DNA of 64,000 nucleotides from Tubulanus polymorphus (GCF_964204645.1 NC_134028.1:25210153-25274152), one strand, 5' to 3'. Positions 22,219-35,122 are shown, counted from the stretch's first letter. The notes: generated from the letters alone by a model not told the origin. Translations and numbers: made by a program.

Positions 22219-23914
22219 AGAATGAATTAGCGAGACTACCAGCCACGCAGTAACACGACGGCGGCGGTTTATTGAACTAGCCAGCCCCCGTCTGCTTCAC
22301 AGATTCCTCACGCTGTTTTGTACGCTAAGTCGCATCGACTAAAAAAGGTCGATTCACGCTGGTGATTTTATAGACACTACCCGTGAACGCAGCAGCGGCG
22401 CACACCATTCAATATTTGATGAACAGAAGAAGTCGCGCTACGATTCATTCAGTAACGTCGTTTGAAAGCTTGTTTATCTGTTGACGCGATGGAAATAGCG
22501 AGACTTTTAATACAGTACGGAGGGGGCATACAAACTAAGCATGCACGATTCGTATATGAATTCAAGAACGCGCATCTATTAATTTCGAAAGATATATTTT
22601 TAACGAGAATATGTGTTGACAATATGGTCATAATTCTTAACGTCGTATCTGACAAATATTTCGCCACAATTCTGTCGTTTGTGGTCTCTTGGTTGTGATC
22701 GTGTAATTTTCCGAGGCCATATTAAGCGACTGTCACTAAGGATTATATGATGATAGATCGTGGTGAAACTGTAGGCCTACGCGCCGTGAGTTATGTTTAG
22801 TTGATCTCAGATAATCCGCGATATCTGTACACTGTAATTATCCCATCTATCTCTGAATCGGTTGCGAATGGTCGTAAACGTTGAAACGCTCCTCGGTTCG
22901 CCGAGACGTCTCGCCTGTCCGCCGAGGATCTATCTGCCGCAGGACCGGTCCGAGCAGCCGACCCGGTCTGGTGATTGAAACCCGGTACCGCGCCGACATC
23001 AGTAATCATTCCGTATTATTTTCGACGCCGTTAAATCCGTTATTGATTAACGTCAATGAATTATGAATTAGAATATTGTCTGAGGGGATGTGTACTACGT
23101 CACCAATGTTGGGACTAGATTCGTCAATAAACTTTCAGTTAGTTTTCTTGTTCTTTTGGTTTCTAAGTGTTGGGCAAACCACCGATTCCTTAATCATCAT
23201 TATATACAACACCCATGACCATATTTGTGAGATAGATATTGTATTCTATCGCTACATTCTATGGCCTTGCTATACACGATGGTGGTTTTTGGGGATATAT
23301 CAGATCATCATTAATGAAAAATTGTATAGTATTCGAATTCGAAGTACTCCGGTGCCATTAGTTGTTACTCCCTCAGTGGGGATATCCAAAAAGGAATTAG
23401 GGGTAGGAATGCTTGTATAATTGCGGCCTCTGATTATGACTTACGACTAGTGGTAAAACTGACCTTTGTTCCATCAGCCCACATTATATCATTCCATCGG
23501 TCGAAAAAATAGCTCGCTTTGCCTCTTACGGGTATCATAATGAACAAATGGTCTGTTGACGTAATGCCTGGATGTTAATTGATAAACGGTGCCATTAGTT
23601 CGCGATAGTACGAGTCATTGTGTAATAAACATATAATTATTGAAAACTATAACCATCATTTATCTAGCCAATTCTTACTCCGCTTCTGCCCAATTAAATT
23701 GTAAATGCACAACGCTTTGTCTGCCGTTCTTGTAATACATAGTAAATGCGTAAGCGACCGTTCGCAGAGCGGGAACGATTAGCCGCTTCATTTTGATTGC
23801 AATTTTTTCAGAAGACAACTGAACCATTCTATGCGACGTGACTGGCGTTCGCTTCTATCTCCGTCCGGAAAAAGAATTGATATGTTCGGTCCGGGACAAA
23901 GTGCCAGCAGATCT
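22219..23914. other. No gene recognised
   Basis: A strong acceptor at 23811 leads into a frame that reads SLLSPSGKRIDMFGPGQSA before entering the GA repeat. It could be an exon of 131 nt ending at a GTGAGA donor at 23943, but the donor is itself part of the repeat, so I leave it uncalled. The 114-codon frame at 23076 does not begin with ATG and looks like chance. Confidence 0.35.
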
Positions 23915-23941
23915 AGAGAGAGAGAGAGAGAGAGAGTGAGA

Positions 23942-23979
<38 letters not shown>

Positions 23980-24026
23980 AGGGAGGGAGGGAGGGAGGGA
24001 GGGAGGGAGGGAGGGAGGGAGGGAGG

Positions 24027-24093
<67 letters not shown>

Positions 24094-24176
24094 AGGGAGA
24101 GGGAGAGGGAGAGGGAGAGGGAGAGGGAGAGGGAGAGAGGGAGGGAGGGAGGGAGGGAGGGAGGGAGGGAGGGAGG

Positions 24177-24219
<43 letters not shown>

Positions 24220-24250
24220 AAGTGAGAAAGAGTGAGAGAGAGAAAGCATC
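23915..24250 (+). repeat. Long compound GA / GGGA / GGGAGA microsatellite
   Basis: Pure purine from 23945 to 24222 (278 nt), with only isolated T on either side. Order: (GA)n to 23972, (GGGA)n to about 24032, (GA)n to 24082, (GGGAGA)n to about 24138, (GGGA)n to 24182, (GA)n to 24210, then nine G. Open frames here (RERERE, GREGGREG, SLSLPPSLPP) are products of the repeat. Confidence 0.98.
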
Positions 24251-24879
24251 TCCGTCTCGTCTCTGTGGTTGATTTTAGATTATTTTAGCCAATTCGGTCT
24301 CCTCGATGCGGGGAATCGCGCCGTAGAAAAAGAAATGCAATTTGCATTGGATTTACGGTTATTTGAATAGCCCACAGTCAGACAGGAGACTCACTACGGA
24401 GTCTGAATTCCGATAGTCATCATTTTCTCGTTTATATAGGTCTCCCCTACTAAGATTGTCTCATGTACAATCACGCGTTCAAATACCGAAATAATGATAT
24501 GCGTTGTTTGTTGTATTTCCTCCTTCTAAAAAACGAGAATTATCAATCGAAAGACGCTTTGTAAAGTGTGGTTAAAGCCAACAATAATCCAAACCACTTG
24601 TACAAGAGTATAATGTGATAAACTTCTTTCTGTTCTATAGCCATGGTAGGGGTGGATAGGGCGGCTTGAACAAGTCCATCAAATATTTGAGTGCCCTTTT
24701 CATTTTATCACCAAAAAAGATAATTGGCGCGTCTCTGTGCGAGAGACTAGACATCAAAGTGCCCATGTGGGACTGGACATGTTCCTTCAGAATTAGCCCC
24801 CCGTGCGGGAGAAGCCTACGCCTAATATTGCCTTTTTGGACATCAAATTGCACTTTTGCCTCTGGATTCGCCCTGCAAG
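24251..24879. other. No gene supported
   Basis: A strong acceptor at 24640 leads into stops in all three frames. Overlapping frames on both strands at 24640-25060 look somewhat protein-like but match nothing I know. Confidence 0.35.
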
Positions 24880-24915
24880 CTTACAACTTATCATGTAATA
24901 TCCAATACCTTCATC
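24880..24915 (+). CDS. Weak candidate 36-nt micro-exon (phase 1-1)
   Basis: A moderate acceptor (GGATTCGCCCTGCAAG) and a good donor (ATC|GTAAGTC) enclose 36 bases that read (A)YNLSCNIQYLH in phase 1. It fits the same pattern as 17823 and 18169, but on signal strength alone it is near what chance provides. Confidence 0.13.
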
Positions 24916-26479
24916 GTAAGTCACGACTGTATTACTGGACTCGGGGTTTGAATAGAGGAAACCGATCTATTGATGCTGCACATAGCGTCGTTCATACCAG
25001 ATGTAGCCAATTGTCGTTCACCGTTGTTTCGAAAGTCGTAGTATCGAGAACGATATTGTAATTGACTTAACGTCAACTGGAATCTGCGCATGTTAACAAC
25101 TAGTAGAGTGATCAGCGATATATCGTATAGTTTCGCTGTTGACCATAACCAGCGTAGTCAAGTAGTAATTCGACCTCCGCTAATTGCCGTTGATAATCAA
25201 AGCTCGTGTTTGAAGAAACGGTGTGTATCGATACTTAGTGCGTGTATAACGCGAGTTTCGATGATTCTCGAACCGGTAGAACACGTTCCCCTCGAACGAT
25301 TCGTTCCCAGCCGAAGATTGCCTGGATACGAGAGATTTCGAAACTCGAATAGCATCTGCGCAATCGTGTTTAGTCGCAATCAATCGTTTTAACGAACGAC
25401 CGACGGTCAATTGAAATAGAGCTTTAATCGGGTAATGATTCAAAACTATGTGGCTAGAGGACACGGTCTCCGGGAACCCTGACGAGGTCAGGTGAAAATA
25501 GCAGTCACAGCATATACGCACATCATGCGTACAGGCTCCAAGCCGCATTCATTTTAGAACGGACCAATTTTGGCGCTTTGATTAAAAGTGTACAGATAAA
25601 ACAGTAAAGGTTTTCTAATAGATCAAGATTTTCATATCCCCGTTTTTTGCAGTTGTAGCGACAGGAATGACAAACATGTCAAAATTATTCAAAACATAAC
25701 ATCGCAATGAAATTTCAAACGTCTGCCCTTTTGAATAATAGAAAACATAGCTCTCAGTCTGGAAGCTTTAGTCATAAATATATTTTTGCCAACAATAAAA
25801 AATACCATTCCAGTTAAATTTCACTTCAAGATAAACATCAACTACTTGTAACTCTAACTGATTAACATAAATATCTTGCTACGTTATTTCGAGATACGTT
25901 TAGTCCCATTTTTACTTCGTGTAAAGACTAATATTTTAGTTTTATCAACATTCCTCACGAAGCCCCGTTGACTGCAGTATATTCAAACCGAATGATAAAG
26001 CGCATTCTACTAACATTTTTACGAACTGACGTAATTTTCTTCGACAATTCGTCACCTCTTTTGAACCTTTTCGCCACCACGTGGATCGGTCTTTTTGGCC
26101 AATCGATATTGATCCGTAGGAACGGACCAATTGAGAACGAATTGTTCGCTTGGAAATGTTATAATAAATTAAAACGGACTAAAACAATGTATTGTGAGGA
26201 CAGCTTTCGCGTGAACAAGTCTAAATACATTAAAATTGATCATTTCATTAATGGCTATAGTTAAGTGTAGAAATGAAACTACTACGGCCGCCAATAGCGC
26301 ATCTTCGAGTGATTTAATTACTGCGTAGAGTTATAGAAAAGAAAACCGTGGTCCTCATTTGGAGACAGTAAATTGACGAAGGACCGCGATAGCAGCTCCG
26401 ACAAGCTGACAACCGACTGAGCCTGAGAGCAAGTCGTTTATTACATTTACAGTGATCGTATTACTGAGTGTGACGACGC
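24916..26479. other. No gene recognised
   Basis: Frames of 60-130 codons at 25090-25548 and 25968-26264 have no domain features. A textbook acceptor at 25652 is followed by early stops in every frame and no donor. Confidence 0.4.
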
Positions 26480-26880
26480 TGCCGCTCTGTATACCGGAGG
26501 AGACGGGAGGGAAAAACAACGACTCGCATCGGGGCAGAGACGGGGATGTAGATTAAGAGAAAGGGCGATGGAAAAAGAAGGGTGAGGTAAGAGAAGGGGG
26601 ACAGAGAGAGGGGGGAAGCGTTTAAAAGTTAACGAAGAATGACGAGGGAGAGAGAGGGTGGAAGATATAGGGTGAGGTGAGAAAGAGGCACTAGGAGGAA
26701 AAGGGGCGAGAGAGAGAGGGGGGAGAGGGAGCCATAGAAAGGAATGGAGGATGTAGAGATATAGTTGGAGTGAGAGGGCGGTGATAGTTGTGTGGAATGG
26801 AATGGTGTGGGGGGGGGGGGTTAGGAGATGAAGAGTGTGTGGAAGGATAATGGAAGGAGGACATTCCAGGAGATGGATCA
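26480..26880 (+). repeat. GGA/GA-rich low-complexity region
   Basis: About 400 bp of strongly purine-biased plus strand with interruptions, including 12 G at 26809-26820. The 144-codon minus frame, rich in Pro, Leu, Ser and His, is a product of this composition. Confidence 0.85.
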
Positions 26881-28676
26881 TGTTGAGTCATTGAATGACG
26901 TTGTCCTCTGTAATCAAATAAAACACGTCAGGAAGATGTTGGATAGGTTACACACATTCTGAAATCACGTCACTTGTAATTGACATAATTGAAATTGACG
27001 AAATACCATCCCTACCCGACAGCCATTTTACCGTGAGCTCAAAACGTCAGCTTAAAAAATACACACACTTTCTACGAGTAAGTTGACGATGGATATGGCC
27101 GAAGCCTGCCTGACCAAATTCTGTTTCAAAATGTTATGTAGGATTTACGGTTTTAGTTGTCATTCGGTAAAATTTTAGTCTTAAATGAAAAACAAATTCG
27201 CTAATTTTGGTGCCAAAATCAAATGCTACAACTTAAGATTAGCTGAAAAATGTTTATACTTTCGGACTTAAGACTGTAATACCGATGGACCGAGAAGTCT
27301 CAAAGACACGAAGCTTTTCGATCTTCCTCAACGATCGTTAAAAACCAAGCTTCAAATGAATAAGAACCTACGGATTTTGACTGAACGATCGCCGGGAACC
27401 GATTGTTGGTGACTGACATGGTTTCCGGGTCAGCACGACTGACGACTCGCGCTCTATTTCAAATTGATAACGAGTTCTAACGAGTAATTTGCATTATTTA
27501 ATGGAGTTTTTCTGTCACAGTGACAGATTTTCAACCTTCCATACACGCGCGCTGATTAGACGCTCCTCGATGGATTTTCTCGCCTCCGGTGACGAAATTC
27601 AATTCGAAATGAAACAACCTCGGAAACGACCCGGCGTCATGAAACGAAATTACGCAACACCCTAATTTGCATATGTCACCCGTATTCGAGAAACGGTGTC
27701 CAATTTGCGAGTTGAAATTTCTAATTATTTCTTGAACGGTTTTCGACCTCAGATATCATATCGGGTATGCCGGATGAAAACATACTCGCATTTCTAAAGC
27801 CGGTATGTTTCACCTATCTCAACAAGTGGCTTATTTCATCGATTTCGACTCAGCTCATCATCAACATAACTCATATAATGTTGGTCGATTTTATTCTTTA
27901 TTTCAATCAATTCGAATATTTCATTTGAAAACTAAGCGCATTAAGTTTGTCATTTATCATCATCGATTTCGAGAAGATTATTTCATCGTGTTGTCAAATC
28001 TTTTAAAAATGAACAGTAATTTCATCTCATCGTCACTTCTGACTATATTGTCGAACTAGGCCCAGAGCCGATGTAAATCGCAGCCGTCAAGGGTCAAATT
28101 AAACCCACACACTGTGGTACTGGATCCACAGTCAAATTAAACTCGTAAAAACTGTGGCACTGAGTCTTGATTTTGTTCCTAAACTTGTGGACTAGATCTA
28201 TGTTGCACTCGACTCTGGAACTGAATACCCCATGTTCTTCCATACAGATAGATATCCGCATTATACTGATACGGTATCATAACATATCTCATTTACAAAA
28301 TATCTTCCATTATCTGTCTGGTTCATTGAGCGCATGCGCGCAAGTCCTCGCGTTTACAGGTCAATAGAATAAGCGGAAATGAAGAGGACGCCTATTGGTC
28401 GATTTATCGGTCGTCCGTCACAGGAGCACTTCCGGTTCATTGGGTTTTCTTTCTGATACGAAGTCGATGCCGAGTAGCCTTTCTCATTCCTGAACTGATT
28501 GTCTCCGGTGACGTCACATATTTTCCGTGATTTGATATTCTGCCGACCGTTAAATTTGAATTAATGTCCTTGGCGTCGTTCACGTGACGTGTTTACCGAC
28601 GTCCTTGTTGTCGCGCGACTAAAGCTATTTCGTCAAATGATATATGATAAAATCAATCTTGTTACGCAATATCGAT
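26881..28676. other. No gene supported; MITE fragments
   Basis: 27160-27280 contains AGTCTTAAAT and CTTAAGACTG stretches like family L. 28075-28170 contains ACTGTGGTACTGGATCC and ACTGTGGCACTGAG, like family M ends. A strong acceptor at 27752 enters an open frame reading DIISGMPDENILAFLKP up to a GTATGT donor at 27803, but it would change phase (1 to 0). Octamer core ATTTGCAT near 27666 and a perfect CRE at 28509-28516. Confidence 0.35.
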
Positions 28677-28925
28677 AAGCTTGGGAAATTAAGAAATCGG
28701 TTTAGGTCTAAAATCATCCGTATCAAACATAATAACGAAAGCAATAAGTTTTTGGTAGGATCGATTCTTTGTTTTGTTTTATCCCTTCTCCAGGACAAAT
28801 GAACAATCTACAGGCTTAGGGAAAATTGAGAAATCGGTTTAGGTCTTAAATCAATCTTATCCAAATGATGCGGAAAACTATACGGTTTTTGATAGGATTA
28901 ATATTGCGTGTTTTGTCCCTTTTCC
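28677..28925. repeat. Diverged tandem duplication of about 125 bp
   Basis: The block around 28677-28799 (AAGAAATCGGTTTAGGTCTA, later GTAGGATCGATTCTTTG, ending in a pyrimidine-rich CCCTTCTCC) is repeated at 28812-28925 (GAGAAATCGGTTTAGGTCTT, ATAGGATTAATATTGCG, CCCTTTTCCC). Confidence 0.75.
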
Positions 28926-30174
28926 CAACTACGCATTTAGAAAATCTCTGTTGGCGTATGTAAACGCGTATAAACATTGAAAAAAAACGTTCTTCAACAT
29001 ACGACTGCCAATCTAGCGGTATTAATGAGACCACGTTTAAAAAGTGTCAGGACTGAGAGATGTGACTTTTAAAACGCCACGCAGAATTGACAGGTAGCCC
29101 TTGAGTACGGTGTATTGAGCCGTGTTAACTGTACTGCGCGACTCAAGTGTAAATGTTCTCTTTGATCAGTCCTTCACACGAGTCTCTCAAAGCCTCTCAA
29201 AGCATATTACTTGATATTAACGCTGGCAACGTTCAAGAGATTCTTTATTTATCTTCTTGTCACGGCGTAACGTAAGCGCTAAAGCCTCTCAACGCTAAAC
29301 AGATCATCGATCCGAACCGCGCTTCAAAGCGCTACCGATAGACGGCGTCAGCGGTGGCGCGACGACTTATGGTTCGCTCGATTCCTCATAGATGTCGCTG
29401 TCGTCGGAGACGTCGCTCGTTATTCATCATCGTTCGACTTTGACCTTTTCAGGTTTTCGATCAATCAAACGTGGCTTTTTCACAAATCATGCGAATCAAG
29501 TTCTCAAAGCGGAAAATGAGCACAGATGTCGGTGAAGCCTTGCGACCACAATTCACGACGCGCTTCCGAATCTGCCTTCACTATTCTGTTGGTATCCGCG
29601 GCGAAGAAGTGTGAACGTATCATTACGAATGTCAATTTAACGAAGACATCATTTTTTACTGATGATACCGATGATTCTTCGGAGGTAAAAACTGCTATCC
29701 CATTGAGATTGTCAGAACCTGCAAATGGCTACTTTCTCGGATGGATTTGTTCACTGAGTCCTAGAAATGCCTATTCTTTTCTTCTAGCCCCCATCCTCCA
29801 ATTATCCAAGGAAGCCCCCCTCAGCCCTCTTCACACTCATATCCAACTCAGACTCAACATATCCGTCTGTCACCCGTAACGTTGATGATATTCAATCAAT
29901 CACGCATCCATTTGGAGGTCGCACGACCTTATCGCACAGTCAGTAAATACCGCGTATAGCCAATTTGATTTTCCGCATGCGAAATCAAAGTGAAATTGGA
30001 TATAATTATGAAATATAAAGGCGTTGTTGTGCGGGTAAATCTGATTATAGAACGGGAAATAGATGAATTATAGCTGATAGTATCAAGTGGTGACATCCGT
30101 AGCATCAATAGCCCCTGCCTGGGATCTATGTGTATGCATATTGAGAACCAGTGCGAGTCTGCACGATCATACTT
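28926..30174. other. No gene supported
   Basis: A very strong acceptor at 29452 (GACTTTGACCTTTTCAG) is followed by two open frames: phase 0 for 56 codons to a TGA near 29621, and phase 1 to a TGA at 29532. Neither has a recognised domain and no good donor is seen. It could be a terminal exon. Confidence 0.3.
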
Positions 30175-30215
30175 CGTCGTAGGGATTCGAATCTGATGGC
30201 ACCGTTACATGATCA
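30175..30215 (-). repeat. tRNA-derived SINE fragment (B-box part)
   Basis: On the minus strand GTGCCATCAGATTCGAATCC resembles the B-box part of the SINE seen at 60574 and 60836. Confidence 0.4.
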
Positions 30216-30314
30216 CCTCCTAGCGTATTTTCTCATGCAACCGTATAGATAAAGTCGATCAGTTTTTGAGAAACTGAGTAAACTATATCGAACCGTTTTT
30301 CAGATTCTACGTGA

Positions 30315-30541
30315 TCAGTTCCATAGTCGAGAATAACGGTCTTTAATCTCGAGAATGGTCTTAAGTTGTTAGATTGGCTATAGAGGTGAAACGGTCTTAT
30401 AGCCTGTTAAGCCTGAACCATGACTATAGAACCGGCCCCAGAGATTTAAGACCAGCCTATAACTATTTTCATTCTATAACCAATGTAACAGCAGTTCGTG
30501 ATTCGCTTTTGACTTAAGTAACGATCGTACAACTGAACCCG
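30315..30541. repeat. Foldback element, family L, copy 2 (diverged)
   Basis: The right end read inward is GGGTTCAGTTGTACGATCG then TTACTTAAGTC. The interior has ATGGTCTTAAG and AAGACCAGCC motifs. It is longer than copy 1, perhaps with an insertion. Confidence 0.5.
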
Positions 30542-31411
30542 TGGCGGTGTCTAAGGCTCAATACGTGAATGCGACGACAGCAAGGCCAAAGAAGCTCCTA
30601 TCAATAACAGGTCTACTAAATCAGCAGCACAGCTTGCGAGGACGTTAAAACTTCAATTTTCACCCATCAATCACAATTTGCGCAAATCAAATGTTTTATC
30701 GGGTGCTGAGTCAAAGACAAATGTTGTCGTGCCGTTATCTGAGACCATGATGCTCGGAGGCTACAGTTTGAGCCAGTAATCAGTGCATATGATATGAATC
30801 ATAAATGTATCCATCTCCGTTGATAATGAAATAAATAAACTCTTCCTCAAGTAACGCTCAAATGTCCTGCACGTGATTTTATTCGTGGAGATTTTTGCGT
30901 CTAGTTTCATGGATTATTTAACTTTCAAGTGTAAAAGAACTATTCTTAGGTCTGACTCGTTTTCTGTGAAGAGCTGAATAATTCATAGATTCCACTGAAC
31001 CTCATAACACGAGTCTGGCGTTCACGTATATGCTTTTAATACGACACATTTAGCATATTTTATATCGCTTTGTTTTCGGATTTGACCTATCTGTTTATAT
31101 ATTAGATACGCGCGGTTTTTAGAATCAATTTTACACAAAACGTTTGTAAAATGTGTATCGGTAATAGTTTTGCTTGAGGGTTTTCAATTCTCTATTCTAA
31201 AGAATTCAAAAATAAACATTTTTGTATCGATTGAATTCGACAGCCCGTGGCTTCGTACACGTATTTACTGAGCATTATAAGACCATATGAGGGTTAGCTA
31301 TATTAGTGACTGATACTTCGATCTTTTTTATTTTTGTAACCTTTTAAACATGATCTGATTTCGTAACTCTAGTCATTCACATCTTTCTTACGCTATTGAT
31401 TTTCCATCTTT
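30542..31411. other. No gene recognised
   Basis: AT-rich DNA without a supported exon. Confidence 0.4.
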
Positions 31412-31462
31412 CATCGTCAGGATTCGAACCCGATGGCATCGCGAAACTGCCACAGGTTCGCA
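31412..31462 (-). repeat. tRNA-derived SINE fragment
   Basis: Minus strand reads a GTGGCAGTTTCGCGATGCC segment followed by ATCGGGTTCGAATCCTGACG, the same head-part as 60574-60627. The B box is GGTTCGAATCC. Confidence 0.5.
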
Positions 31463-31639
31463 GCTATAAGTCCATGATTACAATAGAGCAAATGGACAGC
31501 CACAAAAAAACAAAATATGGTTGGGCTCACTTATTTTTTGTGGCGTTACAAGAATTGTGAACGGTCATACGGTAGTGTTGATGACATCACAGACTACGCG
31601 GTTCACCATCGAGTCCTAATTTAGATCGCGAAAGGAGTA

Positions 31640-31715
31640 GACTGGTTGCCTGTCCAATTCTGCGCCACCTGCGTCAGAATAGGTCTAGCTGGAGGTAGAG
31701 ACCGGCAACCAGTGA
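31640..31715 (-). repeat. Dispersed repeat R4, inverted copy
   Basis: The reverse complement carries GCAGGTGGCGCAGAATTGG, GACAGGCAACCAGTCTA and TTGCCGGTCTCTACCTCC, as at 6480-6606. Confidence 0.55.
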
Positions 31716-33476
31716 TAAGCTATAGTTGGTATCGAATCCTGGGCGTATGACTTTCAAGATCCTTTATGTGTTAGCCATCCATTCGACTCGGGTTTGTAGT
31801 TAGATTTAGTTCGCAAAACTCGAAACCGTGTTCAACCACACGGATGAACATGTCAGGACATTGTACAATTCTATGAAATAGAGAATTATTGTGATGGGTG
31901 TATTTTGAAATCGATACACGAAACGGACGTCACAGGCTGCAGTCCCGACAACACTACGTACGTACATGTTATCCGTAGCCTACATGGTCCGGTACACGAG
32001 CTTCATATAGTCTCGATCATAAACATAACGGATCTTATCTCAAATCAAATGTCCGATATCATGACGTAAGATAAGTAAATTCCATTGTTGATAATCGACT
32101 ATTTAAACGTGCGCCCGTACTGTTGACATGTAACGCTTTGCGCAGTGTTGAGATGTTACAGATACCGTACGATCAATAGAAATCGATAGAAACCTTTACG
32201 GTTATGCGATCACGTACAGAGACAGGAATTTAATTATCCAGCTATCCCATTCCTTTAGGGACCTGATATCCGCTATACATAAAGGCATCGCATCGTGCAT
32301 CTATAGATCTGAAGACGTCTATTTTATGCGTCATTTCGCCTGCAATGCCTCTCTCTCTCAGTCTCTTCTCTCCATCACGGCGTCTCTTGTTTTATTTTCT
32401 CGCTCGCTGCGAAGTGAACAATATTTGTTTGAAACCTTGAGAGAATTTGGAGTATTTCCCTAAGGACTATATATTAATACTGACTCTACAAACAATACGT
32501 CTGGCTTGCGCGTTGTAAGCCAATTAAAACTAGGCAGATTCCATTGATTTCGGCTTCAATACATAGTATTCACTTAGGAGTGTCATTAGTATTCTTGTCC
32601 ACGGTCGCTATTGCTGCCTCATGGTTTTCTTTGCAAATGTTGCCAAGTGGGCCTTTTTTTCATTGCACATAGCAAAATCCTTTGTTACTGAATTCGGAAC
32701 ATTTCGTGTCTACAGTTTTATCACGAACCTGAGAATTTTGGTTCGTCGTTTTTTTTTTCTTTTTTTAATTCCGGAAACATTATCCCCAGTTTCATTAACT
32801 CGGGCCGAGTGATTTTGAATAATATATGCGAAACATCTGAAGCAGACATCCCCGGAGATTCCGGCATCACTAATTCCAGCCGAAAAATTCCCTTTCTATC
32901 TTAGCGTGACTTTCTGGAAATGTATTAATTAATTACACTACCACTGGTTACTTCATCAATAGTCGATAAACCTAGATGCTCAACTTTGGCTTAATCGTTC
33001 TTGATAATGTGCTCCGTGTTTGTAAGTTTACTGTTAACTGCCTCGGGGTCTGTCACTATTTTTACACATATCATCAATCTACTGTCTATGCCAACCCTAG
33101 ACAATTACCATGGAACTCGGATGCTCATAGTTTCCTTCGCAGTAGTTTGTGCAATCACTTTATATGGATTGTTATTTCCTGTTAATATTTACCAGTTACG
33201 TGTACCCGGATAATTGTCTTTTCGTAGAATAAGCGGTAGATCATTACATATATCTAAACTATAGTAAATCTTCCCTAACTCAGACAAACTGGGACCGACA
33301 AAAGGCCAAAAAACGGTAGAACTAAAAAATGATGACTGTCAAAAGTCAAAAGTGTCAAAAGTGCAAGTCAGCCATGTCCGAAGTTTACCTTGGATTCGCC
33401 GTCTCTTTAAACTACAATACAAACTCGCTTTCTTATCGCCAATTCAGTCGCTAGTTGCCAGTCTTTCACATCAGCT
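31716..33476. other. No gene recognised
   Basis: Contains a short TC-rich stretch with TCGCTCGC at 32340-32412, similar to the tract before exon B, and strong acceptors (for example 32904) followed by immediate stops. No exon is supported. Confidence 0.4.
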
Positions 33477-33586
33477 GGATCCAGTTCCACGGTTGTGAGT
33501 TAGAGTTAACTCTGAGTTAAAATTAGTTCATTTTGAATGAGTTAACTCAGGGTCAAATCTTAACTCCGAACTGTGGAACTGGACCC
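33477..33586. repeat. Foldback element, family M, copy 2
   Basis: About 110 bp palindrome. Left end GGATCCAGTTCCACGGTTG; right end read inward GGGTCCAGTTCCACAGTT; core AACTCTGAGTTAAAATTAG and GAGTTAACTCAGGG. No coding capacity. Confidence 0.8.
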
Positions 33587-34575
33587 AGAACCTCATTGTA
33601 CACTGTATTACTAACTATACTCGGACAGGTTTTTTATCAAGGCGATAGAGAAGAAACCGCCACCGTGTTCCACCGGAATAAAAGATAATTTATAGATATA
33701 TGTAGGGAGAGAAAAAGGGGGGATAGGTGACGGAATCCATCGGATAAATAGGAGTGAATTGCTATCAATTTGCGTTGAATGGCGAATGTTCTTACATTTA
33801 CATAAATACAACAGATCGGCAGATTTTCAATGATATCCTCGGGTTTCTTCTTCATCGACAGCAACATCTTTGATTTGATTTGCAAGTCACTCTAATGGAC
33901 TAGGAATAATATATATACATACATACATACACTGCGTCTTCGTCTTAGATCTAGCTGGTGACGTATATTCAAAATGTGACGATTCCGCCTCAAGACGGGC
34001 TGGTTGTGGTCTTAAACGCAATCGAGGCCAAGCGTTGTGGGGAGAGGGTTGTTTTGCATTGCCGTGCTTTACCATTTCGATCTATCAGACCGAACAGGCT
34101 GCCACGGGGAATAAGAGCGCCAAATTCGCGAAAGCATTTATGCAACTTTGCTAGTGTATTCATCATTAAGAGCGGTTGAGGATCCAATAAGACCGAGTTA
34201 GCCGTCGCGATCACGGATTTGCGTCCAGTTCAATCCAGACGTTGGCTGCAAAGAGTCGCGAACATATATATCGAAACTGGATGTAGATACAATTTCACAA
34301 CTTCATTTGAGTCAAGGGAAAGCATTGCAGTTATTTCGCATTCATACAACGAATTCTAGTTTTTTGATACACATAATGATTGTGATGGTCAGTAACATTC
34401 AGCTGATACATCCGGGTAGTCTCGGAATCCGGCGGAATTGCCCGAATACTGTTAACCTTCACGACAATAGATGATGTCTGATTTGTCAGACATTCGCGAT
34501 CATCGAGAATTTGTCCGTTAAGTCGTTATTATCGAATTCAATTTCCTTTCCTTTATGAAAATTATTCTATTTCAG
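33587..34575. other. No gene recognised
   Basis: Contains an ACAT microsatellite near 33918 and a GC-richer patch at 33990-34215 open on both strands, none recognisable. Confidence 0.35.
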
Positions 34576-34662
34576 TCATTAAAGCGGTCAATCTGCGGTC
34601 GAGAGGAACTCATTGTAAATTCTGTCTATTTGATCTTCACCCGAATTTCAACTTAGCCACGA
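34576..34662 (+). CDS. Candidate 87-nt exon (phase 1-1)
   Basis: Not a recognised domain. Acceptor TTATTCTATTTCAG ends at 34575 and the donor ACGA|GTGAGTTAA starts at 34663. The 29 codons, entered in phase 1 like the other plus-strand candidates, read VIKAVNLRSRG, then THCKFCLF, then DLHPNFNLAT, with a C-x-x-C pair. The frame stays open for 66 codons past the acceptor. The length is a multiple of three and the phase fits direct joining to exon A or to the 18169 micro-exon. The sequence looks like natural protein; an extracellular or C2-like beta segment is conceivable, but I do not assign it. It could still be chance. Confidence 0.33.
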
Positions 34663-34990
34663 GTGAGTTAACTATTCGTGGTACTGGTTCCCACATACAC
34701 AAACACGCGTCACATGGCCAGACACAGTTTGACAGCTTCTTGCGTCCTACATTCCAGTTTCCGATCAGTCAATAAATCAATCAATCAATCAATCAGTATA
34801 TCCTAATGTTAATCTGATTGATAATAAAACCCGGTTTTGGCAAAGCTTACGCGGACACCGATTCAACTTTGACTGGGAATCTGTCAATTTTGATTAATCC
34901 GTCGTGAATGCAAGATCTAGATTTAATTCGGCGCCCGATATGATTCTCAATCGTAAATTGTTACAGTGTAAGTAACGGATTTCGGTTAGG

Positions 34991-35122
34991 CTAATAACGT
35001 CTGAATACTGTCTGCGATAGACGGACGGCTCCGAGTAAGTCAATGCGCATACACGGGGATTTAACAACTTTAGAGAACCACTCAGCTATAGCTTCCAAGA
35101 ACTGACATCCTGCGCGTATCAC
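34991..35122 (-). CDS. Weak candidate terminal exon, minus strand
   Basis: A pyrimidine-rich acceptor on the minus strand (ending CCAAAATTCAG, AG at 35123-35124) opens a phase-0 frame of 43 codons starting VIRAGCQFLEAIAEWFSKVV and ending at TAG (34991-34993). It reads like natural protein but is short, and no neighbouring exon is identified. Confidence 0.15.
   Translation of the reverse strand: MIRAGCQFLEAIAEWFSKVVKSPCMRIDLLGAVRLSQTVFRRY

Noticed and set aside
23812-23942. 131-nt exon candidate running into the GA repeat
   Set aside because: Excellent acceptor and a natural-looking start, but the donor is within the microsatellite and the phase does not match other candidates.
23788-24272. 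Three long open frames (109-153 codons) rich in RE, GREG or LPPS repeats
   Set aside because: They are translations of the GA/GGGA microsatellite in different frames and strands.
26447-26881. 144-codon minus frame rich in Pro, Leu, Ser and His
   Set aside because: A by-product of the purine-biased tract; no complexity independent of it.
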